Shown here one piece after another: positions 20,686 through 29,483 of a stretch of 64,000 nucleotides of DNA. Both the position numbers and the translations under genes were made by a program. This stretch comes from Neobacillus niacini (GTDB lineage: Bacteria > Bacillota > Bacilli > Bacillales > Cytobacillaceae), in contig NZ_JAMBOB010000004.1 in assembly GCF_023715415.1 (NCBI RefSeq), positions 186,001 to 250,000 on the forward strand, in the 5' to 3' direction. How positions within the stretch are numbered: the stretch's first letter is position 1; every line of letters begins with the position of its first letter. The notes under the pieces were generated by a model that searched no databases, was not told the origin of the DNA, and saw only the letters and a program-made list of their open reading frames with translations.

Positions 20686-22665
20686 TCATCCTTCCGCTTT
20701 TAACTCTAATAATAAATCACGAAGCTCAGCTGCACGTTCAAAATTAAGCGCTTTTGCTTCTGCTTTCATTTCTTTTTCCATGGTAGCAATCAACTTATCT
20801 CTTTCCTTCTTCGACATCTTACCGAAGGATGCTGTTGGTTTGTAATCTTCTTGTTCTTCGGCAGCATGGGTGGCACGAATAGCCTCACGAATTCCCTTTT
20901 GAATCGTCATCGGTGTAATGCCATGCTTTTTATTATATTCTTCTTGGATTTTGCGACGTTCTCTCGTTACATTAATCGCAATCTCCATTGAATTCGTTAT
21001 TTTGTCTGCATACAAAATGACATGACCATTGGCATTACGAGCTGCCCGACCGATAGTTTGGATTAATGATCGCTCCGAACGAAGGAAGCCTTCTTTATCG
21101 GCATCGAGAATCGTAATCAGCGATACCTCAGGTATATCCAGTCCTTCTCTAAGCAGGTTGATTCCGACGAGGACATCATACTTGCCAAGCCGGAGCTCGC
21201 GAATAATTTCAATCCGTTCAAGTGTTTTCACTTCGGAATGCAAATATTGGACTTTAATGCCTATTTCTTTTAAATAGTCCGTTAAGTCCTCTGACATTTT
21301 CTTTGTTAAAGTCGTAATAAGCACACGTTCATTAACTTTTATGCGTTCTTGAATTTCAGCGATAATATCATCGATTTGCCCTTCGATAGGGCGAATTTCA
21401 ATCGTAGGATCAAGTAATCCAGTAGGCCGAATAATTTGTTGAACCATTTCTGGCGTATGCTCTAGCTCATATGGGCCAGGTGTCGCTGAAACAAAGACAG
21501 CATTATGAATATGCTTTTCAAATTCATCAAAGGTCAACGGCCGGTTATCAAGCGCTGACGGCAGACGGAAACCGTGGTCAACAAGCACCTGTTTCCGGGC
21601 TCGATCACCATTGAACATCCCTCTTACTTGCGGCAGGGTAACATGTGACTCATCGATAACCATTAGAAAATCTTCTGGGAAGTAATCAATCAATGTATAG
21701 GGCGTGGAGCCCGCAGGCCTAAGTGTTAAGTGCCGGGAGTAGTTCTCGATGCCAGAGCAAAATCCCATCTCCCTCATCATTTCAAGATCGTAACGGGTTC
21801 GCTGCTCAAGGCGTTGTGCTTCTAGTAATTTATTATCTTCCCGAAGCTCAGCAAGCCGTTCTTCTAGTTCTTTTTCAATGTTTTCAATGGCTTTATTTAG
21901 TTTCTCTTCGCCGGTAACAAAGTGGGATGCCGGGAAGATTGCCACATGATCACGCTCAGCAATAATTTCTCCTGTTAGGGCATCAACTTCACGAATTCGG
22001 TCGATTTCATCACCAAATAACTCAACCCGGAGGCAATGTTCATCACGGGAAACAGGAAAAATCTCAACCACATCGCCGCGCACACGGAAAGTACCGCGCT
22101 TGAAGTCAATATCGTTTCGTTCATATTGAATGTCAACTAACCGATGCAGCAATTTATTGCGTTCAATTTCCATTCCCTTTCTAAGGGATAGCACCATGTT
22201 TCGGTATTCTTCCGGTGAACCGAGACCATAAATACACGATACACTGGCAATGACGATAACATCTTTTCGCTCAAACAGCGATGAGGTCGCCGAGTGACGG
22301 AGCTTATCAATTTCGTCGTTGACGCTTGAATCTTTTTCAATAAATGTATCTGTCGAAGGAACATAGGCTTCAGGTTGAAAATAATCGTAGTAACTAACAA
22401 AATACTCAACAGCATTGTTTGGGAAAAATTCCTTAAATTCGCTGTAGAGCTGCCCCGCTAGGGTTTTGTTGTGAGCGATGACGAGAGTCGGTTTGTTTAC
22501 TTCTTTTATCACGTTTGAAACAGTAAATGTCTTACCTGTTCCAGTGGCACCAAGCAATGTCTGATAGCGCTTGTTCTCATTAATCCCCTGAACTAACTGT
22601 CGAATCGCTTCCGGCTGATCGCCCTGCGGTGAATATTTCGAAACTAATTCAAATTGATCCTTCAC
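20686..22665 (-). CDS. uvrB: Excinuclease ABC subunit B
   Basis: UvrB verifies damage, inserts its beta-hairpin between strands and recruits UvrC. The protein has helicase motifs: Walker [14 protein letters not shown], the beta-hairpin region [21 protein letters not shown] (read across two blocks), [19 protein letters not shown], and a C-terminal UVR domain (about 620-659). I choose GTG at 22665 (659 residues), which follows GGAGGAAAATCA; a frame extending upstream to 22701 has no ribosome binding site. A LexA-like box lies about 140 bases upstream. Confidence 0.97.
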   Translation of the reverse strand: MKDQFELVSKYSPQGDQPEAIRQLVQGINENKRYQTLLGATGTGKTFTVSNVIKEVNKPTLVIAHNKTLAGQLYSEFKEFFPNNAVEYFVSYYDYFQPEAYVPSTDTFIEKDSSVNDEIDKLRHSATSSLFERKDVIVIASVSCIYGLGSPEEYRNMVLSLRKGMEIERNKLLHRLVDIQYERNDIDFKRGTFRVRGDVVEIFPVSRDEHCLRVELFGDEIDRIREVDALTGEIIAERDHVAIFPASHFVTGEEKLNKAIENIEKELEERLAELREDNKLLEAQRLEQRTRYDLEMMREMGFCSGIENYSRHLTLRPAGSTPYTLIDYFPEDFLMVIDESHVTLPQVRGMFNGDRARKQVLVDHGFRLPSALDNRPLTFDEFEKHIHNAVFVSATPGPYELEHTPEMVQQIIRPTGLLDPTIEIRPIEGQIDDIIAEIQERIKVNERVLITTLTKKMSEDLTDYLKEIGIKVQYLHSEVKTLERIEIIRELRLGKYDVLVGINLLREGLDIPEVSLITILDADKEGFLRSERSLIQTIGRAARNANGHVILYADKITNSMEIAINVTRERRKIQEEYNKKHGITPMTIQKGIREAIRATHAAEEQEDYKPTASFGKMSKKERDKLIATMEKEMKAEAKALNFERAAELRDLLLELKAEG

Positions 22666-22800
22666 TGATTTTCCTCCCGCTATATAATCATTTTCTAGCA
22701 AAAAACATGCAAGTGGTCCGGGATGGTGCTAGAAAATGTATCCCTAAAATTCTAATATTATCATTCTAACACAATTCCCCAAAAACAAACCACTAATATG

Positions 22801-22814
22801 CGAACGAACATTCG
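22801..22814 (-). promoter_or_regulatory. LexA (DinR) box candidate for uvrB-uvrA
   Basis: CGAACGAACATTCG matches the Bacillus SOS consensus CGAAC-N4-GTTCG at all specified positions but one. It lies between csbA and uvrB on the uvrB side of the csbA terminator. uvrBA is a known LexA target in B. subtilis. Confidence 0.6.
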
Positions 22815-22838
22815 TTTTTTTGATATAATAGCAAAAAA

Positions 22839-22860
22839 GCCTGTCATTTGGTTGACAGAC
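22839..22860 (-). terminator. Terminator after csbA
   Basis: Arms at 22839-22846 and 22853-22860 form an 8-bp stem (one G-U pair) followed on the minus strand by six T. Confidence 0.75.
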
Positions 22861-22879
22861 TTTACATCTACGGTGAGAG

Positions 22880-23119
22880 CTATGTTTTTTTGAACACTCT
22901 ATGCTTCATTTTTGCTGCGAGCCAGAAACCAGCTGTAAGCGAAAAGGCATCTACAACGATAAGCGGAAAACTGTTTGTATACCCTTTAAAAGCAGAGGCA
23001 GCGATGAGCCCGACGGTCAGAGCAAGACCGATAAGCCGATTATATGTGACTCGGGTAAATAGCAACACGAGTAAACCTGGCAAAATAAGTGCAGACAAAT
23101 ATCTAATAACCATCTCCAA
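22880..23119 (-). CDS. csbA: CsbA-like general stress membrane protein
   Basis: The 79-residue protein has three hydrophobic helices and the shared stretch LLVLLFTRVTYNRLIGLALTV and later KGYTNSFP, like B. subtilis CsbA. CsbA is a sigma-B-controlled membrane protein of unknown function and is encoded just before uvrB in B. subtilis, as here. The likely start is TTG at 23119 with AGGTGG seven bases upstream. No clear sigma-B promoter is visible in front of it. Confidence 0.85.
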   Translation of the reverse strand: MEMVIRYLSALILPGLLVLLFTRVTYNRLIGLALTVGLIAASAFKGYTNSFPLIVVDAFSLTAGFWLAAKMKHRVFKKT

Positions 23120-23189
23120 AATGGGTCCACCTCATTTATTCATTTCTGTTTATTAATTTTAGAAATTTATTCACAAAATTGCAAGAAAA

Positions 23190-23217
23190 AAGACAAGAGA
23201 TTTACAACTCTTGTCTT
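23190..23217 (-). terminator. Terminator of the ycnI-like gene
   Basis: Perfect 10-bp arms (23190-23199 and 23208-23217), 8-base loop, then a T-rich run on the minus strand. Confidence 0.85.
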
Positions 23218-23226
23218 CGGAAGCAA

Positions 23227-23886
23227 TTATCCTCTCTTTTTAAGAGATATTCCTAAAGCTATTAATCCTGCCACTAGGGCTGCGATTGAAAGATAAAGCG
23301 GTGTGTTTGATGCACCGGTTTCTTCAACTTCTTCCTTGTCTTTAACTTCTTCCTTTACTTTTTCTCCTGATGAAGCATCTTTATCAGTTGTTTTTTCTCC
23401 ATGGCCGTGCGCAGAAGCATCAGCTGGATTTACGAATGTTACAGAAGCAGGATAATTTGCCTCTTCTGCTTCTACCCATTCTACAACACTTCCATCCGAA
23501 TAGGTTTGGATCGCTTTCCAAATGATTTCCGTTGCTTTGTCGCCTACTTTTCCATTCATGTTAAACTGACCAAATTCAGTCGCCGATAGTCCTTCTCCTT
23601 CAGTTGTCCAGGTAACTGATGTTATTTTACTTGTGTCATCTTTCTGAATTTCATAGGTCCAGCCTGGCTTCGGTTCAAAACGAGTAATATTGACGTCTTC
23701 AGGGATCTGTACTTCAATTTTTGTTGTCAGAACATCTTCTTTTTCTGACGGAACTTTTACCGTAAACATTTCATATTTTCCTTGTGACGTTTCCTTTGGT
23801 CCAACGGTAACATGAGCACTAGCTACCCCAGAAAAAAGAGATAAAGCTACAATCATTGTTACCAGTGAAGTTAATAATTTTTTCAT
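23227..23886 (-). CDS. YcnI-like secreted copper-binding domain protein (DUF1775)
   Basis: The 219-residue protein has a signal peptide ending ...GVASA followed at once by HVTVGPKETSQGKYE, so the mature N-terminal histidine would be free to bind copper as in B. subtilis YcnI. The domain runs to about residue 155 and includes KPGWTYEI and the conserved tryptophans. A charged low-complexity linker (about 160-195) ends in one membrane helix and KKRG, so the protein is anchored outside the membrane. The usual partners ycnJ (copper importer) and ycnK are not beside it. Copper binding is inferred from the family. Confidence 0.85.
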   Translation of the reverse strand: MKKLLTSLVTMIVALSLFSGVASAHVTVGPKETSQGKYEMFTVKVPSEKEDVLTTKIEVQIPEDVNITRFEPKPGWTYEIQKDDTSKITSVTWTTEGEGLSATEFGQFNMNGKVGDKATEIIWKAIQTYSDGSVVEWVEAEEANYPASVTFVNPADASAHGHGEKTTDKDASSGEKVKEEVKDKEEVEETGASNTPLYLSIAALVAGLIALGISLKKRG

Positions 23887-24086
23887 TTTAATATCTCCAT
23901 TCTTTAAAAATATTTAATTACATTAATAAGTTCCTTACCTATAAAATTAAAGATTCTTACTCCTTCTTTATATGACCCTTAGGGGCTATTTTTTTAATAT
24001 TAGACTAAAATGTTCATAGAACTGTCACAGTGATGGATATATATCCTGTAGAATGATAAAGCAATATATTAAAGGAGATAAACACT

Positions 24087-24896
24087 TTGTCATATCGAAA
24101 AATGAAGCTTTTCACTGTTTTAATACCAACTCTTCTAATTGGCGGATTTGAATTCTTTCGTCATAGTGTGATTCATCATCATCTCTCAATGGAAACTGGG
24201 AACTATTTAATCACAATCTTAACTTTGATCATCTCCTATGCCTTTGCTTCGTGGATGTTTAAAACGATTGGACTGAAAAACCAAAGAATAACAACCGAAA
24301 GGGAAATGCGGGCAATATATGAAGAGAGGGAAAGGTTAGCAAAAGAATTACATGATAGCATTGCACAAACTCTATTTTTACTAAAAGTCTATTTAAAAAA
24401 GGGGAAAAATGAAGAAGCTGCTTCCCTCGTTAATTCAATCGATACCCAATTAAGGCAAGCAATTTTCAACTTACGGATGAACCCAGCTGAACACGTTCAT
24501 TTTTCAAACAGACTCCATAATTGGTTAGAAGACTGGATTACGGTATCAGGAATTGACATAGATTCTGATATTCAATTAAATGATGGGTATTTTACTAGTG
24601 CAGAAGAAGTGCAGCTTTTTGGAGTCGTTCAGGAGGCTTTGATAAACATTAGAAAGCATTCGGAAGCTAATACTGTTATCCTCAAGTTCCATACCCGTAA
24701 TAATGAATGGGAGCTGAATGTAGAAGATAACGGGCGAGGCTTCAACATAAACGAAATTGGGTCAAATCATTATGGACTTGCTATGCTAAAGGAGAGGTCA
24801 GAAAAGTTGAACGGCAGCTTAGAGATTGTTTCACATTTGAATCGAGGAACAAAAATCATTTTGCGAGGTAATAAGGAATATGATAAATCCATATAG
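24087..24896 (+). CDS. NarL-type sensor histidine kinase
   Basis: The 269-residue kinase has two membrane helices (about 8-22 and 38-60), a short loop with HSVIHHHL between them, a HisKA_3 H-box near residue 88 (RERLAKELHDSIAQTLF), and an HATPase domain (about 170-265) with EALINIRKHS, VEDNGRGFN and GLAMLKERSEKL. With such a small outer loop it may sense membrane or intramembrane signals. The start is TTG at 24087 with AAAGGAGA upstream. It overlaps the response regulator by 17 bases. Upstream are two palindromes, ACTGTCACAGT (24021-24031) and GGATATATATCC (24035-24046), of unknown meaning. The signal is unknown. Confidence 0.88.
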   Translation: MSYRKMKLFTVLIPTLLIGGFEFFRHSVIHHHLSMETGNYLITILTLIISYAFASWMFKTIGLKNQRITTEREMRAIYEERERLAKELHDSIAQTLFLLKVYLKKGKNEEAASLVNSIDTQLRQAIFNLRMNPAEHVHFSNRLHNWLEDWITVSGIDIDSDIQLNDGYFTSAEEVQLFGVVQEALINIRKHSEANTVILKFHTRNNEWELNVEDNGRGFNINEIGSNHYGLAMLKERSEKLNGSLEIVSHLNRGTKIILRGNKEYDKSI

Positions 24897-25521
24897 GATA
24901 GTAATTGCGGATGACCATCCACATGCTCGGAAAGCGATATTAACAATGCTTGAGGATGATTCCTATTTCGACATTGTCGGACAAGCCCATAATGGGAAAG
25001 AAGCAGTGGAAATGAGTCAGCAGCTTCATCCAGATATAATTTTAATGGATATTGAAATGCCTGTTTTAAATGGTTTAGAAGCAACAAAAATAATTAAGGA
25101 CAAATCCCCTTATATTAAAGTAATTATCTTAAGTGTTTCTGATAATGTCGCCGATTTGTTTACTGCTATTCAATATGGCGCTCAAGGGTACCTTCTGAAA
25201 AATATGGACCCCGATGAATGGCTCCAATATCTACACTCTATTGTTGAAGGAAAAAGTGATACAACCCGCGGATTGGCTGGGAAGCTTCTCTACCAATTTA
25301 GGGAGAAAGACTTGCAGAATTCTTCCCAAACCAAATCACTTACTAAGAGGGAAAAGGAAATCCTTCACTTAATCAGTGAAGGTATTTCCAATAAACAAAT
25401 TGCTGATCAATTATTTATCTCTGAAAATACGGTGAAAAATCATATTAAAAATTTATTAGTAAAACTAGAGCTAGAAAATCGTGTCCAACTCGCTATATAT
25501 GCCATTAAACAAAATAAATGA
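24880..25521 (+). CDS. NarL/FixJ-family response regulator
   Basis: The 213-residue regulator has a receiver domain with acidic pocket IADDHP, phospho-acceptor Asp near residue 55 (IILMDIEMP) and the lysine in GYLLKNMDP, and a C-terminal LuxR helix-turn-helix (about 150-208) with LTKREKEILHLISEGISNKQIADQLF. It overlaps the end of the kinase gene, so the two form a coupled two-component pair. Targets are unknown; the zinc and copper genes nearby are candidates only by position. Confidence 0.9.
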   Translation: MINPYRIVIADDHPHARKAILTMLEDDSYFDIVGQAHNGKEAVEMSQQLHPDIILMDIEMPVLNGLEATKIIKDKSPYIKVIILSVSDNVADLFTAIQYGAQGYLLKNMDPDEWLQYLHSIVEGKSDTTRGLAGKLLYQFREKDLQNSSQTKSLTKREKEILHLISEGISNKQIADQLFISENTVKNHIKNLLVKLELENRVQLAIYAIKQNK

Positions 25522-25548
25522 AACCTTAGGTTACTTCCTAAGGTTTTT
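25521..25548 (+). terminator. Terminator of the two-component operon
   Basis: 10-bp arms AAACCTTAGG (25521-25530) and CCTAAGGTTT (25537-25546) are followed by more T. Confidence 0.85.
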
Positions 25549-25620
25549 TAATTTGTTCAATACTAGTGTTTAAAAGATTCATATTTTTATTTACAAACTC
25601 ATAGACATGTTTTATGATGT

Positions 25621-25641
25621 AAAACGAAACAATTACGATTT
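25621..25641 (+). promoter_or_regulatory. Zur box upstream of the znuA-like gene
   Basis: The right half ATTACGATTT is a perfect match to the Bacillus Zur half-site and the left half AAAACGAAAC matches 7 of 10 positions of its partner. The box lies 30 bases before the start codon. Repression by zinc-loaded Zur is therefore likely. Confidence 0.65.
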
Positions 25642-25670
25642 ATACTTAAATTAGAATGGAGTTTAAAAAA

Positions 25671-26687
25671 ATGAAGATTTCTCAATTAGTTTCGTTTTCT
25701 GTTCTCGCATTTGGTCTTATTTTATCTGGATGTGCAAAAACAGGAACTGTAAATAAAAATGCAGAAAAAGATAAAGAAACATTAACTGTTTATACAACCA
25801 TTTACCCGCTTCAGGATTTCACCAAAAAAATTGGCGGTGAGTTTGTGGATGTTCAGAGTATCTATCCTCCCAACGTGGACGCTCATACCTACGAGCCATC
25901 AACAAAAGAAATGATAGCTCTAGCTAACTCAGATTTATTTATCTATACAGGTGCTGGAATTGAAGGATTTGCAGAAAAAGCTGCTGAAACCTTAAACAAA
26001 GAAGATGTACTAGTTTTAAAAGCCGCTGAAGGTATTGAACTCATGGAGTCTACTCATTCGAATGAGCACCATGAGGATGAAGATGAACACGCGGAATCTG
26101 AGGTCCATGAAAATGAACACACAGAATCTGAAGCCCATGACGAAGAAGAACATGACCATGGTGATTTAGATCCCCATGTATGGTTGGATCCTATACTATC
26201 CATTGACCTTGCGAATAACATCAAAAACTCTTTGAGTGAATTAATGCCAGGACACGCAACAGAGTTTGAAGCCAATTTTAAACAGCTAAAAAACGAGCTG
26301 GAAAACCTGGATCAAGAATTTAAAACGACGATTGAGAGTTCAAAAACGAAGAATTTATTAGTTTCGCATGCTGCTTATGGATATTGGGAAAAACGATATG
26401 GAATAGAAACGATTGCCATAACAGGTTTATCACCCACACAAGAACCAACTCAGAAAGAACTGCAAGCAATCATTGAGGAGTCTACAGAGCACAATATTCA
26501 TTATGTGATTTTCGAGCAGAATGTTTCACCAAAAATAGCAAAAATCATCCAAGAAGAAATAGGAGCAAAGTCTCTTTCTCTCCATAATCTAGAGGCTGTA
26601 ACGGAAGAAAACATTAAACAAAAAGACGATTACTTCAGCATCATGAGGAAGAATTTAGAAACGATAAAAAAAGCTTTAAATGACTAA
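25671..26687 (+). CDS. Zinc ABC transporter substrate-binding lipoprotein, ZnuA-like
   Basis: The 338-residue protein has a lipoprotein signal with lipobox LSGC, then the cluster A-I binding-protein fold: TIYPLQDFTKKIGG, NVDAHTYEPS (first zinc His), a flexible acidic histidine-rich loop (about 130-165, with repeated HE/HD pairs), DPHVWLDP, VSHAAYGYWE and IFEQNVSP. The His-rich loop is typical of zinc-specific members. The ATG at 25671 follows GGAG at the right spacing. No ABC permease or ATPase follows, so it must use components encoded elsewhere. A Zur-like box precedes it. Confidence 0.88.
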   Translation: MKISQLVSFSVLAFGLILSGCAKTGTVNKNAEKDKETLTVYTTIYPLQDFTKKIGGEFVDVQSIYPPNVDAHTYEPSTKEMIALANSDLFIYTGAGIEGFAEKAAETLNKEDVLVLKAAEGIELMESTHSNEHHEDEDEHAESEVHENEHTESEAHDEEEHDHGDLDPHVWLDPILSIDLANNIKNSLSELMPGHATEFEANFKQLKNELENLDQEFKTTIESSKTKNLLVSHAAYGYWEKRYGIETIAITGLSPTQEPTQKELQAIIEESTEHNIHYVIFEQNVSPKIAKIIQEEIGAKSLSLHNLEAVTEENIKQKDDYFSIMRKNLETIKKALND

Positions 26688-26820
26688 CAATATTAGACTT
26701 TTCCCTGCCATTTATTGTGGCCGGGTTTCCCTTTACATATCTAGCAATAGGTATTTTTAAAGTTTCTTATTCATACTCTATTAAATGTACAAATTAATTT
26801 AATAGAAACAGGAGGTATTT

Positions 26821-27584
26821 ATGTACCGGATAGTTCGCAGCAATATCATAGAATTTACAGGTATTATTATCATTGTTTTAGCACTATCACTGCTTTCTTT
26901 AAGTACTAGCTTCAAAATCTCATATGATATACCTCCGTCTTTATTAAATCTAAACACGATATTTCTGAGTATATTAATAGAGGCACTGCCATTTGTTTTA
27001 ATAGGAGTCCTCATCGCGGGTGTGATTCAAATATTTGTAACCGAAGAACATATTCAACGCTGGATTCCCAAAAATAAGGTTTTAGCGATTATCATGAGTT
27101 GTATTATTGGTGCCCTCTTTCCAGCGTGTGAATGTGGTATTGTTCCTATTATCCGTCGTCTTATCGGGAAAGGAGTACCCATACCTGCTGCTATTGGCTT
27201 TATGTTAACAGGTCCATTAATTAATCCAATTGTGATTGCCTCTACTTATATGGCATTTGGAAACGATTTTAAGATTGCAGGATTAAGGATGGGGTTAGGT
27301 TTTTTTGTCGCTTTGATGGTGGCATTGGTTGTCGGCATCATTTTTAAAGGAAATCAATTAAAGTCTTCTATTCATACAAGATCTTCAGACACATTCACAA
27401 AAAAGGAATCTTTTTTAACAAAATTTTGGTCGATGTTAACCCATTCCATTGATGAGTTTTTTGATATGGGTAAGTACCTAGTTATGGGAGCTTTTTTAGC
27501 TGCATTTGTACAAACCTATCTGCCTGCAAAATCCCTCTTGGAAGCTGGAAGCGGAACAGTATCGTCTCTAGCTGTCATGATGGG
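26821..27584 (+). pseudogene. UPF0718/DUF318-type permease, 3' part replaced
   Basis: From the ATG at 26821 (AGGAGG upstream) about 254 codons read as a YcgR-like permease: an N-terminal helix, FLSILIEALPFVLIGVLIAG, LFPACECGIVPIIRRL, FMLTGPLINPIV, and the start of the second repeat, FDMGKYLVMGAFLAAFVQTYLP. At about 27584 homology stops. The frame continues to 27852 but there encodes the reverse complement of another permease gene, so the predicted tail after AVMMG is not family-like, and the second conserved half expected next is missing. The product is probably non-functional. The native function would be metal or metalloid transport; the zinc neighbours hint at zinc. Confidence 0.75.
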
Positions 27585-27821
27585 CAATCGCCGAGTAATA
27601 GGAACAATTCCACACTCGCAAGCAGGAAAAATAGCTCCTATTATGGCCGCAGAAAAAACAGCCAAGATTTTATTTTTCGGAATAATCCGAGCCATCATTT
27701 CTTCAGACACAAAAATCTGGATAATCCCTGAAATTAATACCCCTAATAAGATAAAAGGAAAGGCCTCTATTAAAATACTTATAAAGATTGTATTCATTTG
27801 CAGGAATAGTTCAATCTTCAT
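27585..27821 (-). pseudogene. N-terminal fragment of a second UPF0718-type permease, opposite strand
   Basis: On the minus strand an ATG at 27821 with AGGAGG upstream begins FLQMNTIFISILIEAFPFILLG, and continues with IPKNKILAVF and IFPACECGIVPITRRL. This closely resembles the first 80 or so residues of the neighbouring forward permease, but the sequences differ enough to be separate paralogues. Homology ends at 27585, exactly where the forward copy ends; the frame then runs through antisense of that copy to a stop at 27516. The two truncated genes thus meet tail to tail. Confidence 0.75.
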
Positions 27822-27884
27822 ACCAAGACCTCCTATGTTTAGTTTATTATAAAGAATAAAGATAATTAAATTAAAGTCACATTA

Positions 27885-27910
27885 AAAGCACCTATAAATA
27901 CTATAGGTGC
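27885..27910 (-). terminator. Terminator of the cadC-CDF operon
   Basis: Perfect 9-bp arms (27888-27896 and 27902-27910), 5-base loop, then TTTT on the minus strand. Confidence 0.75.
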
Positions 27911-27968
27911 TGAAGATTAATTTCAACTAAATATTAATGTAATAAGTGGAATTATCATGAAAAAATCT

Positions 27969-28910
27969 TTAGTTACATGTCCCATGCGGACTTGGACAGC
28001 CAATTTCAGCCTTTTCTACTTGTATAGTACTATGCTCGATATGAAATTCATCATGAAGAATTTTTTGAGAGCGAGCAAGAATCTCATCATGGATGGCTTC
28101 ATCTACTATGGTAATATGACAGCTCAATACTGGATACCCAGAGGTAATCGTCCAAATGTGTAAATCATGGACTTCCTTCACGAGAGGAATTTTACTAAGT
28201 GCTTCTTTAACCTGCTGGATGTCAATTTGCGTTGGAGCACCTTCCATTAGAATATGAAAAGAATCTCTTGTAACTCGAAAACCACTAATAATAATTAATA
28301 CAGCAACAATGACACTGGCAATTGGATCTGCTATCGTCCAGCCGAAGAACATAATCAGTAATGCTGCAACAATGGCACCGACAGATCCAAGCATGTCACC
28401 TAATACGTGTAAAAAGGCACTTCGGACATTAAGATTATCATCCTTGTCACCACTCATTAATATCCAAGCAGCGATAATATTCACCACTAATCCTGTAACA
28501 GAAATCATTAGCATTCCTGTACTTTGAACTTCAGGAGGCGCAAAAAAACGCTGAAAGGCTTCATAAAAAATATATAAGGAAATGACGATTAGGGTAATTC
28601 CATTCAAAGCAGCAGCAATAATTTCAAACCGTTTGTATCCATAGGTTTTTTCCTGAGATACTTGTTTTTCTCCTAACTTAATGGCGAAAAAGCTAAGTCC
28701 CAGCGCTGCAGCGTCACTAAGCATATGCCCGGCATCAGACAGGAGTGCTAAGCTGTTTGTTAAGATTCCACCAATAACTTCGACCACCATAAAAGCAGCG
28801 ATCAAAATAAATGAACTGAGTAGTGCCTTTTTATTACTTGTATGTGAATGACCGTGACCATTTCCATGTGAATGACCATGAGAGTGTCCATGGTGATGAT
28901 GATGTCCCAT
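27969..28910 (-). CDS. CDF-family divalent metal cation efflux protein, CzcD-like
   Basis: The 313-residue transporter starts with a histidine-rich tail (GHHHHHGHSHGHSHGNGHGH) and has six membrane helices with the metal-site residues in LLSDAGHMLSDAAAL (helix II) and a matching D...D pair in helix V (GWTIADPIASV). The cytoplasmic C-terminal domain (about 210-305) has HDLHIWTITSGYPVLSCHI. Such proteins exchange Zn, Cd or Co for protons across the membrane. It lies 40 bases after the CadC-like regulator and would be induced by metal release of that repressor. Confidence 0.93.
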   Translation of the reverse strand: MGHHHHHGHSHGHSHGNGHGHSHTSNKKALLSSFILIAAFMVVEVIGGILTNSLALLSDAGHMLSDAAALGLSFFAIKLGEKQVSQEKTYGYKRFEIIAAALNGITLIVISLYIFYEAFQRFFAPPEVQSTGMLMISVTGLVVNIIAAWILMSGDKDDNLNVRSAFLHVLGDMLGSVGAIVAALLIMFFGWTIADPIASVIVAVLIIISGFRVTRDSFHILMEGAPTQIDIQQVKEALSKIPLVKEVHDLHIWTITSGYPVLSCHITIVDEAIHDEILARSQKILHDEFHIEHSTIQVEKAEIGCPSPHGTCN

Positions 28911-28950
28911 ATTATTCCTCCCCCAACAAGAGTTGGCTATTAGTTTTTTC

Positions 28951-29352
28951 TTATCTCTTTTTTACGATACGTTCTTCCATACTTTCCTTTCGATCTGCTA
29001 CTTCTTCTTGATGCTCAAAAGCAATGTGAATGAGTTGTTTTACATGATCATCATCGAGAGAATAATAGACTAGCTTTCCTTCTTTACGGTATTTTGCAAG
29101 TCCAAGACTGTTCAAGTGGCGCAAATGATGTGAAGCCGTTGCCGTTGTGGCACCGACAATATTGGCCACATCACAAACACAGAGTTCATCTTCGAGTGTG
29201 AGAGCATAGGCAATTTTCATTCGTGTTTCATCGGATAAGGCTTTAAAAAGCTTTGTAACCTCAATAATATTTCTATTTTCAACTAAAGGCTGCAGTTTAG
29301 TGGTTTTGTGGCTGTCTACACATGTAACTTCACAAATATCGCGATTCTTCAT
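28951..29352 (-). CDS. cadC: ArsR/SmtB-family metal-sensing repressor, CadC-like
   Basis: The 133-residue winged-helix repressor has cysteines at positions 7, 11, 58 and 60 (DICEVTC and ELCVCD), exactly the four thiolate ligands of the alpha3N Cd/Pb site of staphylococcal CadC. The DNA-recognition helix region is ATTATASHHLRHLNSLGL and the wing KYRKEGKLVYYSL. A C-terminal alpha5 segment DDDHVKQLIHIAFEH could hold a second, zinc-responsive site. It heads an operon with a CDF exporter, and a CadC-type operator lies directly upstream. Confidence 0.92.
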   Translation of the reverse strand: MKNRDICEVTCVDSHKTTKLQPLVENRNIIEVTKLFKALSDETRMKIAYALTLEDELCVCDVANIVGATTATASHHLRHLNSLGLAKYRKEGKLVYYSLDDDHVKQLIHIAFEHQEEVADRKESMEERIVKKR

Positions 29353-29365
29353 TCCATCACCTCAT

Positions 29366-29416
29366 ACATTCAAATCTTTATTTGATTATATGATATTCAA
29401 ATAAAGATTTGAATGT
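29366..29416 (-). promoter_or_regulatory. CadC-type operator, nested inverted repeats
   Basis: Two perfect 20-base inverted arms (29366-29385 and 29397-29416) flank an 11-base spacer that contains TATAAT on the minus strand. Each arm holds its own smaller palindrome, CAAAT-N4-ATTTG. The unit TCAAATAAAGATTTGAATG closely resembles the known cad operator TCAAATAAATATTTGAATG. Confidence 0.75.
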
Positions 29417-29442
29417 CAAACATTTTTTATTTTTTAAAAAAT

Positions 29443-29475
29443 AAAAAACTCTTTCTTTTTTACCCAGAAAGAGTT
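29443..29475 (-). terminator. Terminator of the CmpB-like gene
   Basis: 10-bp arms AACTCTTTCT (29447-29456) and AGAAAGAGTT (29466-29475), then T-rich sequence on the minus strand. Confidence 0.85.
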
Positions 29476-29483
29476 TTGTAACT

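Noticed and set aside
27585-27852. Forward permease frame read as an intact 343-residue protein
   Set aside because: The last third is antisense of a second permease gene and lacks the family's second conserved half.
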